Part shown: one piece after another, positions 24,801 through 29,869 of the stretch
Numbering within the stretch: position 1 is the stretch's first letter
How the letters are laid out: each line of letters starts with the position of its first letter
NCBI GenBank assembly: GCA_023091735.1
Contig: JALKBU010000028.1
Coordinates: 62,001-126,000, forward strand
Direction: 5' to 3'
Origin: Trichomonas tenax
Taxonomy: Eukaryota > Parabasalia > Trichomonadida > Trichomonadidae
Length of the DNA: 64,000 bases
Made by a program: the position numbers and the translations under genes
The notes under the pieces: model-generated
Databases searched by the model: none
Seen by the model: the letters and a program-made list of their open reading frames with translations, nothing else
What the model was told of the DNA's origin: nothing

Positions 24801-25076
24801 GGCCTTTGCATATGCACGATATACAAAATTAGGATTGTTATTTTCGTCTAATGACAAGTTACCAATCAATTGATCAATTGTAGTTTCTGAGCTGAAGTTG
24901 AATTGTAGGATTTTACCTTTGTTTCCCTCTCCAAGTTGTCTGGCCAAGACATTTCGAGCGATTGTTGTCTTGCCGCAGCCCGTAGGGCCGACAAGGAGGA
25001 CTGGGATCCTCGACAAAGTAAAATTATTGATCTCCCGGATCTTTGTGGCGATTGATCCGACTTGATCTTCGAACAT
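9813..25076 (-). CDS. Giant six-AAA+ ATPase with vWA and GATase-like domains (midasin/dynein-like architecture)
   Basis: A single uninterrupted frame of 5,087 residues. Six AAA+ modules are marked by Walker A positions: GPTGCGKT (30-37), GPSGSGKT (315-322), SGTGLGKT (596-603), a degenerate GESSFKS (909-915), GPNGCGKS (1292-1299) and GGTSSGKT (1582-1589). The spacing of about 280-380 residues is that of a one-chain AAA+ ring as in midasin (Rea1) and dynein; Walker B-like segments (LILDEFNLAHEDV, FFIADEANLASTTL) follow. A helical linker runs to about 2900, then beta-rich domains. The C-terminus has three vWA-like domains with MIDAS-type acidic sites: DINSLSD at about 3897, DCGESCS at about 4229 and DATES at 4826 (a true DxTxS). 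Between the second and third is a class-I-amidotransferase-like fold (about 4490-4780, with a FRRRGGGVSWWADQG motif). Midasin, which strips assembly factors from pre-60S ribosomes, shares the ring-linker-vWA plan but not the GATase-like or Ig-like parts. It begins directly at AAA1. The frame opens at a GTG at 25115; I chose the ATG at 25076. Confidence 0.85.
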   Translation of the reverse strand: MFEDQVGSIATKIREINNFTLSRIPVLLVGPTGCGKTTIARNVLARQLGEGNKGKILQFNFSSETTIDQLIGNLSLDENNNPNFVYRAYAKAFKEGYPLILDEFNLAHEDVLQCIEASLDLEELLVDDPKLGNKPIPMHKDFKLIATQNEASSGFESKRNIFSSKLYSHFQIIKFENFTIDELKEICIRCNNRISDKYLDNILSTYYDINSEIDLNYEFTIRNLKTALISATDESDIAKSIDFYFTSIAGIENHETVRQKMTKNGINIADIPQLDVSNLFREKDIHNCWFNRTLLNAVNRIQYFLEKDQPILIIGPSGSGKTQIAKWSAKSFCNSSLFMVCYPDMTIADLIGNYIPAKIENTQSLIKWIDGPIIRAATKGQCIILDQIECATPQVIERLNPVLDAYSNVLVKKKDNSINASFKVNERYEDSEIDFEPGFKVIATVSRDQLKNLSPALINRFTVVEIDSQINTENVMELISTLLSGSNISASLFNDLSREVNNMTISTVSKIVKGLKTLVMKHPNFANEIQILYKALKDTYINKSTPQLSVSIRNEFIRSMPKSTEKFYFHDSPELENIVSVIMMMHDIGQHIILQSGTGLGKTTSAVALAQALDFVPYKVSFNGETKLSDLFGNITIKNGLADTTKGHLLRAIKNGGFFIADEANLASTTLLQSLIVALEQKPGEQVELPLVQETTVVHQNYFFIACQNDTSMFGRKMLPSNLLKRVVTLEYPFPIGSINGIIRQIADETQNRAISNDVAKLVLTLHRRFKEEHDFQIRPWTFREVRRFFIRYRKAKDDESVKINGKGDLPWVHAAFMIFGTCEPTHQNINHICEVITASFGQVDRDCMLRFLTENAYPISNGAFIKKGDINVKSIDPTSKVSNKVSAYWNALFYASLIPRDEPILIIGESSFKSFLAKSISKNANPVSLNRETTTSSLIGQVSFIHQDTLDKFLLDLLHMISSPNPSIFAHFRDFKRSFKRNAENLETLKKFTSQLISFFKTNYPSNTTAKQFPIPIIEHIEKSIQEGVDTGDNQSVFKGYTTTFKPGLITNQILNQNPIILKNFAKPQISVIERFNELISLEPELTLTEDYTNTITPPNQKIIKFNARENPNFRIIALCNQSDFNRISEAMRSRFNLIHVRKYSEDEINSIFPRNLMESIEKCFAETDYFDRNWLDFVTYNKISTIQKTIKALLNANNFTIDSSNTDDITYNAIRLLSNSNVLSDNSIENPLSITSDNYLISKLSGEFITMKAGSSTLPPTKLVFTKSMQIMIDRIFAALCLSLPIIIEGPNGCGKSAAVDYVTKCIDNFHNIVHIQLSRSTTIEDLFGKNGIQTDKNGNKTFDYIPTELFEALTGSKNSLIIIDSIDLASPSLIDSLSAIFDPSANVNVMKTSGEYVPKGKYNIIGLASSSVPQAIKKNSLFLKNNQLTKFEFDKICDSMLMKKINNHADVEKIITNFHKYFDYMKNKGITIQMNPRSCYMFSKLQESFGSSHNDLLYDICCGNISSFSRSSDWQSIDINLENNGRILKIGERTIQCYENDNEKENMENTLLTLTPSEQKLFLVLSVICEKRFPLVVFGGTSSGKTYTINKFARAVNKNINVIQLNADTSISTIIGSYKPSEYVNPSNLQPIKDKLNEDEEFSKLIGIIQLENGVKIQDLMNLRVQFEAILQQHSEDDAKKQIGTETINLIDFACKIINNLEFQESALISSMRNGDWVLLDGVESCPGYIMERIVTLLDHRPSLNLFEVGEGTVFSSHPTSSEEQIHHDFRIILTYNNIGTHKKTVLSSSILSRCAVVHMNPIDESIESSSLVSLFNIPDTKFGLSDENIVDRYSIATRLATQHSSLKASDEFKEENKYELTGRTLIRFCKALKNIQASADVSNIIPSKSIIDTLILIYHPDIRIIDHPEDYQKEYEQCTGAFCGNPDSKIIEKLKAIARKSHIKFDNLLISVEEAIFQRENFYDVFRFLNRSNFADIIKLSEVFEKETLKKIISIHQNDINDEISRFKWVAGLVLLKQFLEIMKQLKSLPDSILSNIGDGNFINPKDNSEKLKTICAAYDYVTLVASRSRNTALPSFVIDEQKLVNERYYSEAFVSELLSSPFIYSIIPNIQSVVIHFPQIYADIFESYINCYQNLKWDSTSGLNEYLKVIQTIFSRSKQSNLSYEAVVENMDPAQLSEVIHIKFDHRNIISNILNFIEMCRDKLNDLQIRNKDEKEWEKMKHGNPQVDNIDALFKRSKWIPPHHIQATIIRQVLHPSINKLDIPIDFKPDESNHDIPDWFQVLLDFSLDYYYLTNLTNWRICFWCLSCLNDRNYDVSAIPPKFVENIFEPPSDVNAKLSKDISIRYIDDMRKANIELLNIDNLITKLNSYYNKSKVINDAWIQFINQNKNSVNADLEIQIPFYQTEIIFEYFIKYLFPQFREYFKTPFVKIPDMKAIVDKQKDFIGPSELKVFQYLTASVPSTKLETSDMMKFSGNELSFINKAPAEGLLFIKVENLSTIIGQNDIADSLSYGVFIVRLLSSTKLIKFESKTPIDSDMKSQIEEAIQQIIMKKSIVEKYIILALSLQDVPFYLENMYTSILHDSIIQIASFSTDKKYIQATRKYIGKYLLYLFEEKLDYLDKDKWSKFINDRNQDCIIDPVKYFVQNYLQPTMIEERNTIKANLTKQTRSLTELNKLIDENLQKIKNAAQEDYRIFKDLYSRHSGNKEDDLMSLYTKYSENLLNFLKPHIFSWDDKDFVLEKIDNCKQFYTFITKEVNDQYGNPLFEYGKKTNFIYIQKVSTKATIIFENKDKSHNCTYVLNKNVDTIMKLPETINPEDITTTAKIQLFSLYLSPEISSKISSANFNDVKNSLNPFKEEYLKNPQNLKESVSYEAQVVFGQNDKTFQDLEQAITADINNKLSDIFSQFMKPHYRGSNNSEPSNSLAQIQELEAVISTHDKTYDLLQETREKAINVPAPVSSNLIESHYTDFKAINTSNIDVSFDNTQNKFRMAAINIDGKNAIPTFNKLTASVSGILRGIQTTPIEIVIYCFGDSSVVGFDFYPSSAKDRKPTYSKLPNKVVLSFSIDGILEDYRFTGTFCINKGAHIPYSVSVSFQDPIIFLESKGNNFVKPDSLIKINNNIFMDEPIHINTSIPGISVPKQAILFHNNNSTCSFPPESIDNRIIKYPSQNMNKAAVKFLNNINVEVYSSQQKPIIIESPNEQISRPVYIYFWDPKYTDYHPELKDLGIGNLKTDYKVLIVLPLAFPEKINISLIASSGVDLDYQIPKIHESTLPTIVIPFSMRIVNYIKDKMYNLTLKISSSQFTLEKSLQLKTNYDNYRNYFDGGKVTPIPNPKIDINLQAAFSYYGYIIFNPKTPQIELVNGFYLPVRREKFTAFNIKNLGINRIDDAISIENSPGFLQDCIIGYISSKSDCWWPLIPLEKLLEKIEVIKTYNEKSLKEFIPAMARYASAEEISTLHNKIKNYPRISDRSLEVYQFTRNMFKQRYEEIAMNDYQTYRSETLQFQTLFEECKKMRHPEPDASNKIKEACKIIIDESKSRTKSNDGRPVVAMRYQLVEGEIVCRSELMTYSEKDTEEQKILNGIIQPSLDVQMKPIDEKFETTVPGWKTLQTAKDFYDTIHRLVTRVKKFILSMSMFTNYQSDFPSSDAKKELNILYSFYKWSSDEKVLKYTPFISVLEEFNSSFKSLISLLVDSGTNVGDEMKRCSGEIIIDIKKSEQPIPNVTEFQREWKVLNQKAPCDLQFQSQKITSLQFRPKSNSDKQKPKPQEENATLGHGNRATKIPTQKKGGSNRGQGAGTQLAQPSDIYKALLDNMMLIEHHNTQYNVPSDMSFSKCVKNFNIKASDKEFDLPVRTFINYAIPIAAKIIDYARNQKEDQSIIPTEAVLLLDINSLSDPNVKAQNLLLFCAFSIALSQLQIPTKLAVFADYVFKYFEIKDINEPLTPKHLQMALEAFKTARHISEPIVSIREIVDKCHSPFNSFSFFVFSDGVLINTAPKIWNGWDRATISKLSFIITTPDEAKSKLISHYNSIRKAHSNISAFFTTIDNFDDSHIDAFFQGLAKGQNPDLSNQRVILHLGKEIPNMQITRIPLNFDRIYEDGSESDERFFSINNNHTTSICKMPEIEIQDVNEFLPSIIPSTTNTQKSIFEKDNFEKRMKPMSDLNSFFSPNKPTQATPSESGYGLSITGLIRYILTNTQDKRIYLEKNAGYISNYSMFIIIDCGESCSGFLSIRHTRIAVISTILRLQTLDMPITIIAATSEGPVAICINAKISDIISENSSVILSIYNTISNSAGTVNLSQTFLAAYNIRCRQQEQGSILFVFTNGTLSVDDINSVNSIACEFSMMKTEVIGVGCGIAPINISSVFSKSVWSKDPFNTPLAISELLASDQEVSVTQNKITPPLIAYEPNHNELTALIENSETIYIEIQKHLDSIHMSDMTADFYENVNQTMNYSSRAGNNQSNNNKPKDEHQIYMDLGRNMKWKFNILLVQLYDCKCRKTENKAVCYKTIEKGFIKSIEGLGFNIQVVQNYRAAIAALTSGQFHQVWIICSEGGKMKPQDCITQWNEFGKTISQLSDFQHAYHFVETVEQFRRRGGGVSWWADQGFTFELDYYLKHVELYDGAEMHENMERKPLNFLFNAVDPCRGHTLKRVAIGNKVPCSFIDCDKEEIGVYTHRIYSYNVTDLSEGVSIAGVNISDCPTYADVCNKIAPFKPFSFSTRGILSGCYYVAPRNLKEGDIIIDGAASRLFHEFNEEGVGRLLRNMGVVLVNRWRAESERISMDQLCASCVPKFPIPKMPEEIPIELTIKKDIDLTFIFDATESTQDIRNSIEELIKLIIEHFKSKKSSAINIRLSAIAFRDLAMSKLRRDLAQNNSSLPPGDVKKCERAVDNNHSEVFDFVNYDDYKNLIHQIHQTKPRGGAGDGPEDWVDAFKHYRTLSFNEDAKKIIFFISDNGGHSPKYHSRFGEDDEYYNETILIDEQEAPKIDRELEWLRDHEVYMMLCAFTSSAICSFNHLCYSYNQEGNKNEKARANYICDEELFWKNRDPEITRFRPLFFGKNMVKDVSLHLSKAIDKITML

Positions 25077-25151
25077 TATAATTTTTTGCTTAGTCAGAAA
25101 TAAATAAGACTTCACTCAAAAAATTTTGACTACTAAAGGATCCCCTCTTAG
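25077..25151. promoter_or_regulatory. Presumed promoter of the giant gene
   Basis: Only 75 bp separate the giant gene's ATG from the 102-bp inverted-repeat element. No canonical TCAYW initiator is visible close to the ATG; TTTCTGACTAAGC is the nearest candidate on the minus strand. Confidence 0.25.
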
Positions 25152-25152
25152 T

Positions 25153-25256
25153 AAACTACATTTTTTAATCTAGGTACTCTACGGGCGTGTTCCTCACAAT
25201 ATTGAGTGGCCCCTTGAAAAAATTGAGAGGAGTACCTAGATTTAAAAATGTAGTTT
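25153..25256. mobile_element. About 104-bp MITE-like hairpin element flanked by TA
   Basis: Two 27-bp arms (25153-25179 and 25230-25256) are inverted copies differing at one position; each starts AACTACATTTTT and ends CTAGGTACTC. The dinucleotide TA borders the element at both ends (25152-25153 and 25256-25257), as left by Tc1/mariner-type transposases. It is too short to encode protein. The element sits 75 bp upstream of the giant gene's ATG, and its right TA is shared with the next element. It could also form an RNA hairpin. Confidence 0.6.
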
Positions 25257-25801
25257 AAGGATGACGTTTTGGAAGATTATTATGACACGGGAAGGAAAAA
25301 TGACAAAGTAAAAAGATTTTTTGGAAAATAAAAGTAATATTTATTTAAGGGGTAGTAATAAATAAAGAGGGATAGAATAATAAGTTGTAATGTAAATCGG
25401 CTATTAGCATCCTGATTAACTATCTAGCATTTGGTAAACGTTTTAATGAATTTTTGTTACTAATCAGATCAAGATCAGATCCAAAATAATGGAACACTCT
25501 GAATTTTACAGATTTTCTGCTACCGAACATTGAGTATTTGATGTTGCTTTGCGAATTTTTGAAATTTTTAAAACATTTTCGTGAGTTTTTTATAAGATTG
25601 CGTGCTTCTGGAACTTATGACAGTGTGCTGCAAGGCTCGATTCAGCGCATTGTAGGCTTCAAGAAAAAGGCCAACAGATCTGTAGAGATTTGAATTTTCG
25701 ATGTTTTGGAGATCTAGTTGAAATTTTGGGCGCTCTGATTGAAGAGATTGCCATCACTTGATGATGGCTTGCAGAATCGAGTGAAAAATAAACATTGTTG
25801 C

Positions 25802-25865
25802 GAACGATAGGAAGATCATTCAAGGATCTTCCAAAATTATTGGAAGCATAAAAATCCTATCGTTC
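25802..25865. repeat. Nested inverted repeat (hairpin with internal stems)
   Basis: The outer arms GAACGATAGGA (25802-25812) and TCCTATCGTTC (25855-25865) are perfectly complementary over 11 bp. Inside, GAAGATC/GATCTTC and CTTCC/GGAAG can form alternative internal stems. A separate 7-bp hairpin (GCCATCA/TGATGGC) lies just upstream at 25750-25768. It may be a structured RNA or an element-end remnant; no known RNA family is recognised. Confidence 0.5.
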
Positions 25866-25952
25866 AATGGCTTTTTCCAATTTGCTTAGGAGTTATATCA
25901 GCAGTAATATTACGCAAAAATGATTTTTTCATATCGTCTCGAGGCCTCCACC

Positions 25953-25970
25953 TTTCTAGAAAAACTGACA
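25953..25970 (+). repeat. Dispersed 18-mer TTTCTAGAAAARCTGACA, copy 2
   Basis: One mismatch from the copy at 6805-6822. An inverted partial copy (TTTTCTAGAAAGGT) lies about 370 bp downstream, near 26324-26338. Confidence 0.35.
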
Positions 25971-26086
25971 TCTGTAAAGTGTCAGATTGGCCATACTTAG
26001 TGTAGTAAACGAACAGCTTTTAAAAACAGGAGAGATCAGGCATTAATAAATCAATGACCTCTACAATCAACAGATAATATATCCAC

Positions 26087-26204
26087 TCAATCAATTACTT
26101 CCATTCTTAGCACAGATCTTCAGCAATCAATCAATTACTTCCATTCTCAGCAAAGAATCTTCAGCAATCAATTATCTCAATTCTCAGCAAAGAATGGTCA
26201 GCAA
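26087..26204 (+). repeat. Tandem repeat, three units of about 40 bp
   Basis: Units at 26087-26126, 26127-26167 and 26168-26204 share a TCAATTACTTCCATTCTCAG-type core followed by CAAAGAATCTTCAGCAA. Units 1 and 2 are nearly identical; unit 3 is shortened and more diverged. The array lies inside the TA-flanked element. Confidence 0.8.
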
Positions 26205-26268
26205 TCAAGATGAGGTTGTAGAAATGTGGAAGGAAAAAATGAAGGAAATTAAACTTACTTATAAATAA

Positions 26269-26316
26269 TTTTACTTGTCAAATTTTGTTGTTTACATGAT
26301 ATTTTTGACATGTAAA
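26269..26316. promoter_or_regulatory. TTTGACAWGTAAA motif pair
   Basis: An inverted copy TTTTACTTGTCAAA (26269-26282) and a direct copy TTTTGACATGTAAA (26303-26316), 20 bp apart. Confidence 0.4.
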
Positions 26317-26736
26317 CTTGTTACTTTTCTAGAAAGGTAGATGACTAATATTGTCTCAATTCAATTCCAAATTGATGGAATTGGAACTATGAGGCTATTT
26401 TAAGACCAATATGAAAAAATCAATCAAAAAATCTTCCTTCCATCCTAAATCTTCCTAAAATCTTCCCTTCTCAAAATTCACTAAATTTCATGAAGTTTCT
26501 CGGATCTTCCAAAAATTGAACAAGGAAAAAGTAGCTCTGATCAAAAGTATAGCCTACCATCCAAACATTGTATATAGCATCACAGGCATTATTATGGTGT
26601 AATGAATTAATTAAACATGTGTTTTTGCCTGTATTTTAGCAATTTACAAAAAATACAAAAAAATAATCGTCGCTCGGAAGATGAATTTTTAAGCATTTTT
26701 GCATTTTCCTAAGGTTCTTCCAAAACGACATCCTTA

Positions 26737-27370
26737 CTCCGAGGCCAAAAATCCTCTCAATTTTTGAGATGACGATGCGGATAATCGTTTTTCCCAGAAT
26801 ATATATTGATATTTTGTGCAATATCTAAATCGATAAAGACATGTGTAATTTTGCATATGATATCTAATCTTTCCTTCGTTAATGTTTTTCTTCATATTCA
26901 TTAGCTTACCACATTTCAAGATGATCTACGGAATACTACAAAAAATTCGAGATTATGATAAATATTTGCCTATTAAACATGAGTTTGCTTCTAAAGCAAG
27001 AATAAAATTTATATATCTCGACGATAGATCTTTATTTGGCCGGAGCGGACCCTTAAACCAAATCACTTTTTTGATTAAATCTCAATACGTGTGATCCATA
27101 TGAGCAAGCTAAGCATACCACAATACACCAAACTATATTAGCAAAAATAAATTTCAATGTAATAAACTTGTTTTTGATGTATATCCTCTACTACATAGAA
27201 GAGAGGGAATATGTTAAGACATTTAGTTCCATTTTTGTGGTTTTAATATTGAAATTTAATATATCTCCTGTGATGTGTTGAAAATGTCGCGTCTCATAGA
27301 GCAAATAGTTTTTACATACATATGTAAAGATCTTTTGATTATTTGATTAATGAACAAAAAAATAAAGATA
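26737..27370. other. Intergenic 3' flank of the Ctu2-like gene
   Basis: AT-rich, with no recognisable gene. Short frames around 26880-27100 and 27256-27525 have no similarity I can name. Confidence 0.35.
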
Positions 27371-28159
27371 TTATTGATCGTATTTGGCTTCTGTAGCACA
27401 AACTTCACATGGCCTTGAGTCAGTTTTAGCTGGCATTCCGCATATTGGGCATCTTTCTGTATATTTTGACTTGGGGAGTTTTTCTCCCATACTTTGGACT
27501 GTGTAAGAAGTATTGTCGTTTCCATCCTTAATTATTAATTCAAGCATATGCTGTTCAACAGCAAAAGCCTTTTGTAAAATCGAAAGATCATTATTTGTTT
27601 CGATATGATGTTCATCACACCAGAAATTGAGTTCATTTGTGTGTAGTGTCCTTCCTGGACGAAGAATTGTGATTGGTTCGTAATTTTTAGGATCGTTTGC
27701 AGAAATATATGGAATAAGATCTGGTCTTCCAACTGAAATGTATCCAAATGACTTAAGCGTAATGTAATCCATTGAATCACCGAAGATTATAAAGTTGAAA
27801 CCATTATTCTTAGCGTAATCAACGATATTTTTAACAGTAAACTTGTCTATATGATGTAGATTTGGTAAATTTAATGGCTTTGTTGATATAGGTTCGATTT
27901 TCTTTATCGAAGATCCGCGACCTGGACGATTCAGATCTATTCTCTCTGTTAAAATAGTATATGCAAACATTGAGCATGGACCTCCGGATACAGAAACTAA
28001 AATATTTATCGGAGTTTTGATTTGTTGAATCGATTTTCTAAAAATGCTCATGTATTGCTTGCCAATCTGTTCGCATGTGCAATTCGCACACTTAGATGTG
28101 CACTTTCTTAACGCAAACAATGGCTTTGTTTCCTTGCAACCAGGGCAAATCCCTTCCAT
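27371..28159 (-). CDS. Ctu2/Ncs2-like cytoplasmic tRNA 2-thiolation protein
   Basis: This 262-residue protein has the layout of the PP-loop family. It has an N-terminal zinc ribbon (CPGCKETK at about residue 5, then CTSKCANCTC), a PP-loop-like segment ILVSVSGGPCS (about 53-63), and a C-terminal pair CPICGMPA and CEVC. In Ctu1 the loop reads SGGKDS; its replacement here by SGGPCS fits the non-catalytic partner Ctu2, which works with Ctu1 and the Urm1 sulfur carrier to thiolate U34 of Lys, Glu and Gln tRNAs. It is shorter than most Ctu2 proteins (about 400-500). The start is the first ATG. An alternative is a diverged Ctu1/TtcA-type enzyme, but the missing Asp in the loop argues against catalysis. 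Confidence 0.7.
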   Translation of the reverse strand: MEGICPGCKETKPLFALRKCTSKCANCTCEQIGKQYMSIFRKSIQQIKTPINILVSVSGGPCSMFAYTILTERIDLNRPGRGSSIKKIEPISTKPLNLPNLHHIDKFTVKNIVDYAKNNGFNFIIFGDSMDYITLKSFGYISVGRPDLIPYISANDPKNYEPITILRPGRTLHTNELNFWCDEHHIETNNDLSILQKAFAVEQHMLELIIKDGNDNTSYTVQSMGEKLPKSKYTERCPICGMPAKTDSRPCEVCATEAKYDQ

Positions 28160-28792
28160 AAAAAATTTAAATCGCCAATTTCCAAAATTTCAAGTCATTT
28201 ACAATCAGTTCATAAATTAACTCCTAAATCATTTAACAAAATTTGTGATTAATGCTTTTCAAGCAAAATTTCGCCGAGCTCATATTTCGAGCCTCTATCA
28301 AATGGGGATTAAAAATAAATGATATTTTTTGAGTTGATGTTATATTCTAAAGATCGCAACCTAAAAATCACCAAATCATAATAGGCTATTTTTTCATTTT
28401 ATTAAATTTTGATAACATTTTGATAAAAATTTAATAAACTTTTATTTTTTTTTGAGATTAATACTATTATTAGAGGTAATTTAAATAATGGAATTAAATA
28501 TATTATAGTAATATTTTATTTTTATTTCTTAAAAATATACTATTACCATATAAGTTTGTTTCAATTAGATTTTTCTATGCAAAAATTTGCCATTTGCTAG
28601 TATGGTATAGGCAGGTCAGGTAGATGCAGTGATACCTTTCAAACATAAAACAACCTATGTTTGAATATCCTTCTAGATCAAACCGATTTTAGCTCAAAAA
28701 TGTGTAGAAATTGCTTCCCATCAAATGAAGATGCTATAAAACGAAAATAACCCTTAATAAGGATATTTTTATTTTTTTTTTTCAAAAAAATC
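28160..28792. other. Divergent intergenic region
   Basis: This spacer separates the divergent starts of the Ctu2-like and TBC genes. It is very AT-rich, with T-rich tracts; a T run followed by TTCAAAAAAATCATG leads into the TBC start. No gene was seen. Confidence 0.4.
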
Positions 28793-29869
28793 ATGAGTAA
28801 GAAAGAAGTTGATTTTATTATATTTCCTTTAGTTCAGCCGAATCCTGACGACGAATTGATCGACAAAGCGCTTATATCGACCATCACCGAGGGTACACTC
28901 AAAGATTATGCGCCAGAAGACAGAGCATTAGCATGGATGGTCATGCTTGGCCTCTATCCCGAAAATCCTAACAAGTGGGAGCAAGAGAAGAAGGAAAGTA
29001 TCGAAAATTACTGGCAATTCGTGAAAGAATTCGGAGTTGAAGACTGGCATACTAAAGTCGTTCCGAAAGCTGCCAAAACCCATGAGTTTAATGTCCCCAA
29101 CAAAGCGCTAATGGCGCAAATATACGCTGATATATATAGGACATCGCGTCAAATTATGTTTTTCCCGCCAGGTCAACCATTCGAGGGAACATGTCTTTCG
29201 CCGGATCTTGCTCCATTTGAGGGATATATGAGACGCATTGAGCGCGTTCTTTACGTTTTCGCTAATTTCAATGTTGGATTGAGTTACACACAAGGATTCA
29301 ACGAACTCGTGACGCCAATATACTACGTGTTGCTTAAGTCATCGCAGCTGTTTAGAAATGATCAGGATGTTATCGAAGGACTTGCATTTACAATGTTGCA
29401 ATTATTAATCACTTCTTCGCCAATTCATGAGATGTACACAACACAAGATAAGTCTTCAATCATTTTACACAAATTATCCGAGTTTAGCGAAATACTTATG
29501 CGACATTTGCCTGATTTAGCTATAAAATTCGATCAGCTCGGAATCCATCCAGCATCTTATTGCTACAAATGGTTCAATCTTCTTTTCGCACAGGAATACG
29601 ATATGCCATCAGTTCTTCCTATTTGGGATTTGCTGTTTGCACACTTTAATCAAATTTTAGATTACGCTTTCTACTTTGGCGTTGCACAAATCAAATGCAT
29701 AGAGAACAGGTTTGAAGGTGCACGCTTTTCTGATGCTTTAAAGGCTCTTCAAAATCTCGGTATTCAAGATCCAGGAAAAGTTATCAAACTCACGCTTGAA
29801 TTATGGGAGAAAGACCATAAGCCTTCATTAAAGGACAAGTTCAAATCATTCTTCAGCTCTAAGAATTGA
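28793..29869 (+). CDS. TBC-domain Rab GTPase-activating protein (TBC1D13-like)
   Basis: This 358-residue protein is almost entirely a TBC domain, which stimulates GTP hydrolysis by Rab GTPases in membrane traffic. The dual-finger catalytic motifs are present: IYADIYRTSRQ (110-120), in which Arg116 is the arginine finger of the IxxDxxR motif, and YTQGFNEL (165-172), in which Gln167 is the glutamine finger. A later conserved WDLLF segment is also present. The 20-plus-residue insertion between the IxxDxxR and YxQG motifs and the short total length are like TBC1D13. A C-terminal Lys/Phe/Ser-rich tail (DKFKSFFSSKN) may be membrane-associating. The first ATG is used; the stop is TGA with TATAAAG shortly after. 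Confidence 0.92.
   Translation: MSKKEVDFIIFPLVQPNPDDELIDKALISTITEGTLKDYAPEDRALAWMVMLGLYPENPNKWEQEKKESIENYWQFVKEFGVEDWHTKVVPKAAKTHEFNVPNKALMAQIYADIYRTSRQIMFFPPGQPFEGTCLSPDLAPFEGYMRRIERVLYVFANFNVGLSYTQGFNELVTPIYYVLLKSSQLFRNDQDVIEGLAFTMLQLLITSSPIHEMYTTQDKSSIILHKLSEFSEILMRHLPDLAIKFDQLGIHPASYCYKWFNLLFAQEYDMPSVLPIWDLLFAHFNQILDYAFYFGVAQIKCIENRFEGARFSDALKALQNLGIQDPGKVIKLTLELWEKDHKPSLKDKFKSFFSSKN

Larger units (their letters stand above)
25258..26734. mobile_element. 1,477-bp TA-flanked element with 19-bp terminal inverted repeats
   Basis: The left end AGGATGACGTTTTGGAAGA (25258-25276) is matched by an inverted copy at 26716-26734 with a single mismatch, and TA flanks both ends (25256-25257, 26735-26736). 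The size and TA target suit a Tc1/mariner-family element. I could not find an intact transposase, and short translations on the plus strand show no DDE motif, so it is either a long-decayed copy or a non-autonomous element. Inside are a three-copy tandem repeat (26087-26204), a multi-stem hairpin (25802-25865) and copies of the TTTGACAWGTAAA motif. The family is not identified. Confidence 0.62.

Noticed and set aside
25077..25115. Upstream extension of the giant protein from a GTG
   Set aside because: Eukaryotic gene; the ATG at 25076 is the first plausible start and leads directly into AAA1.
26882..27094. 70-residue plus-strand frame
   Set aside because: No promoter, no homology, composition as in the flanking intergenic DNA.
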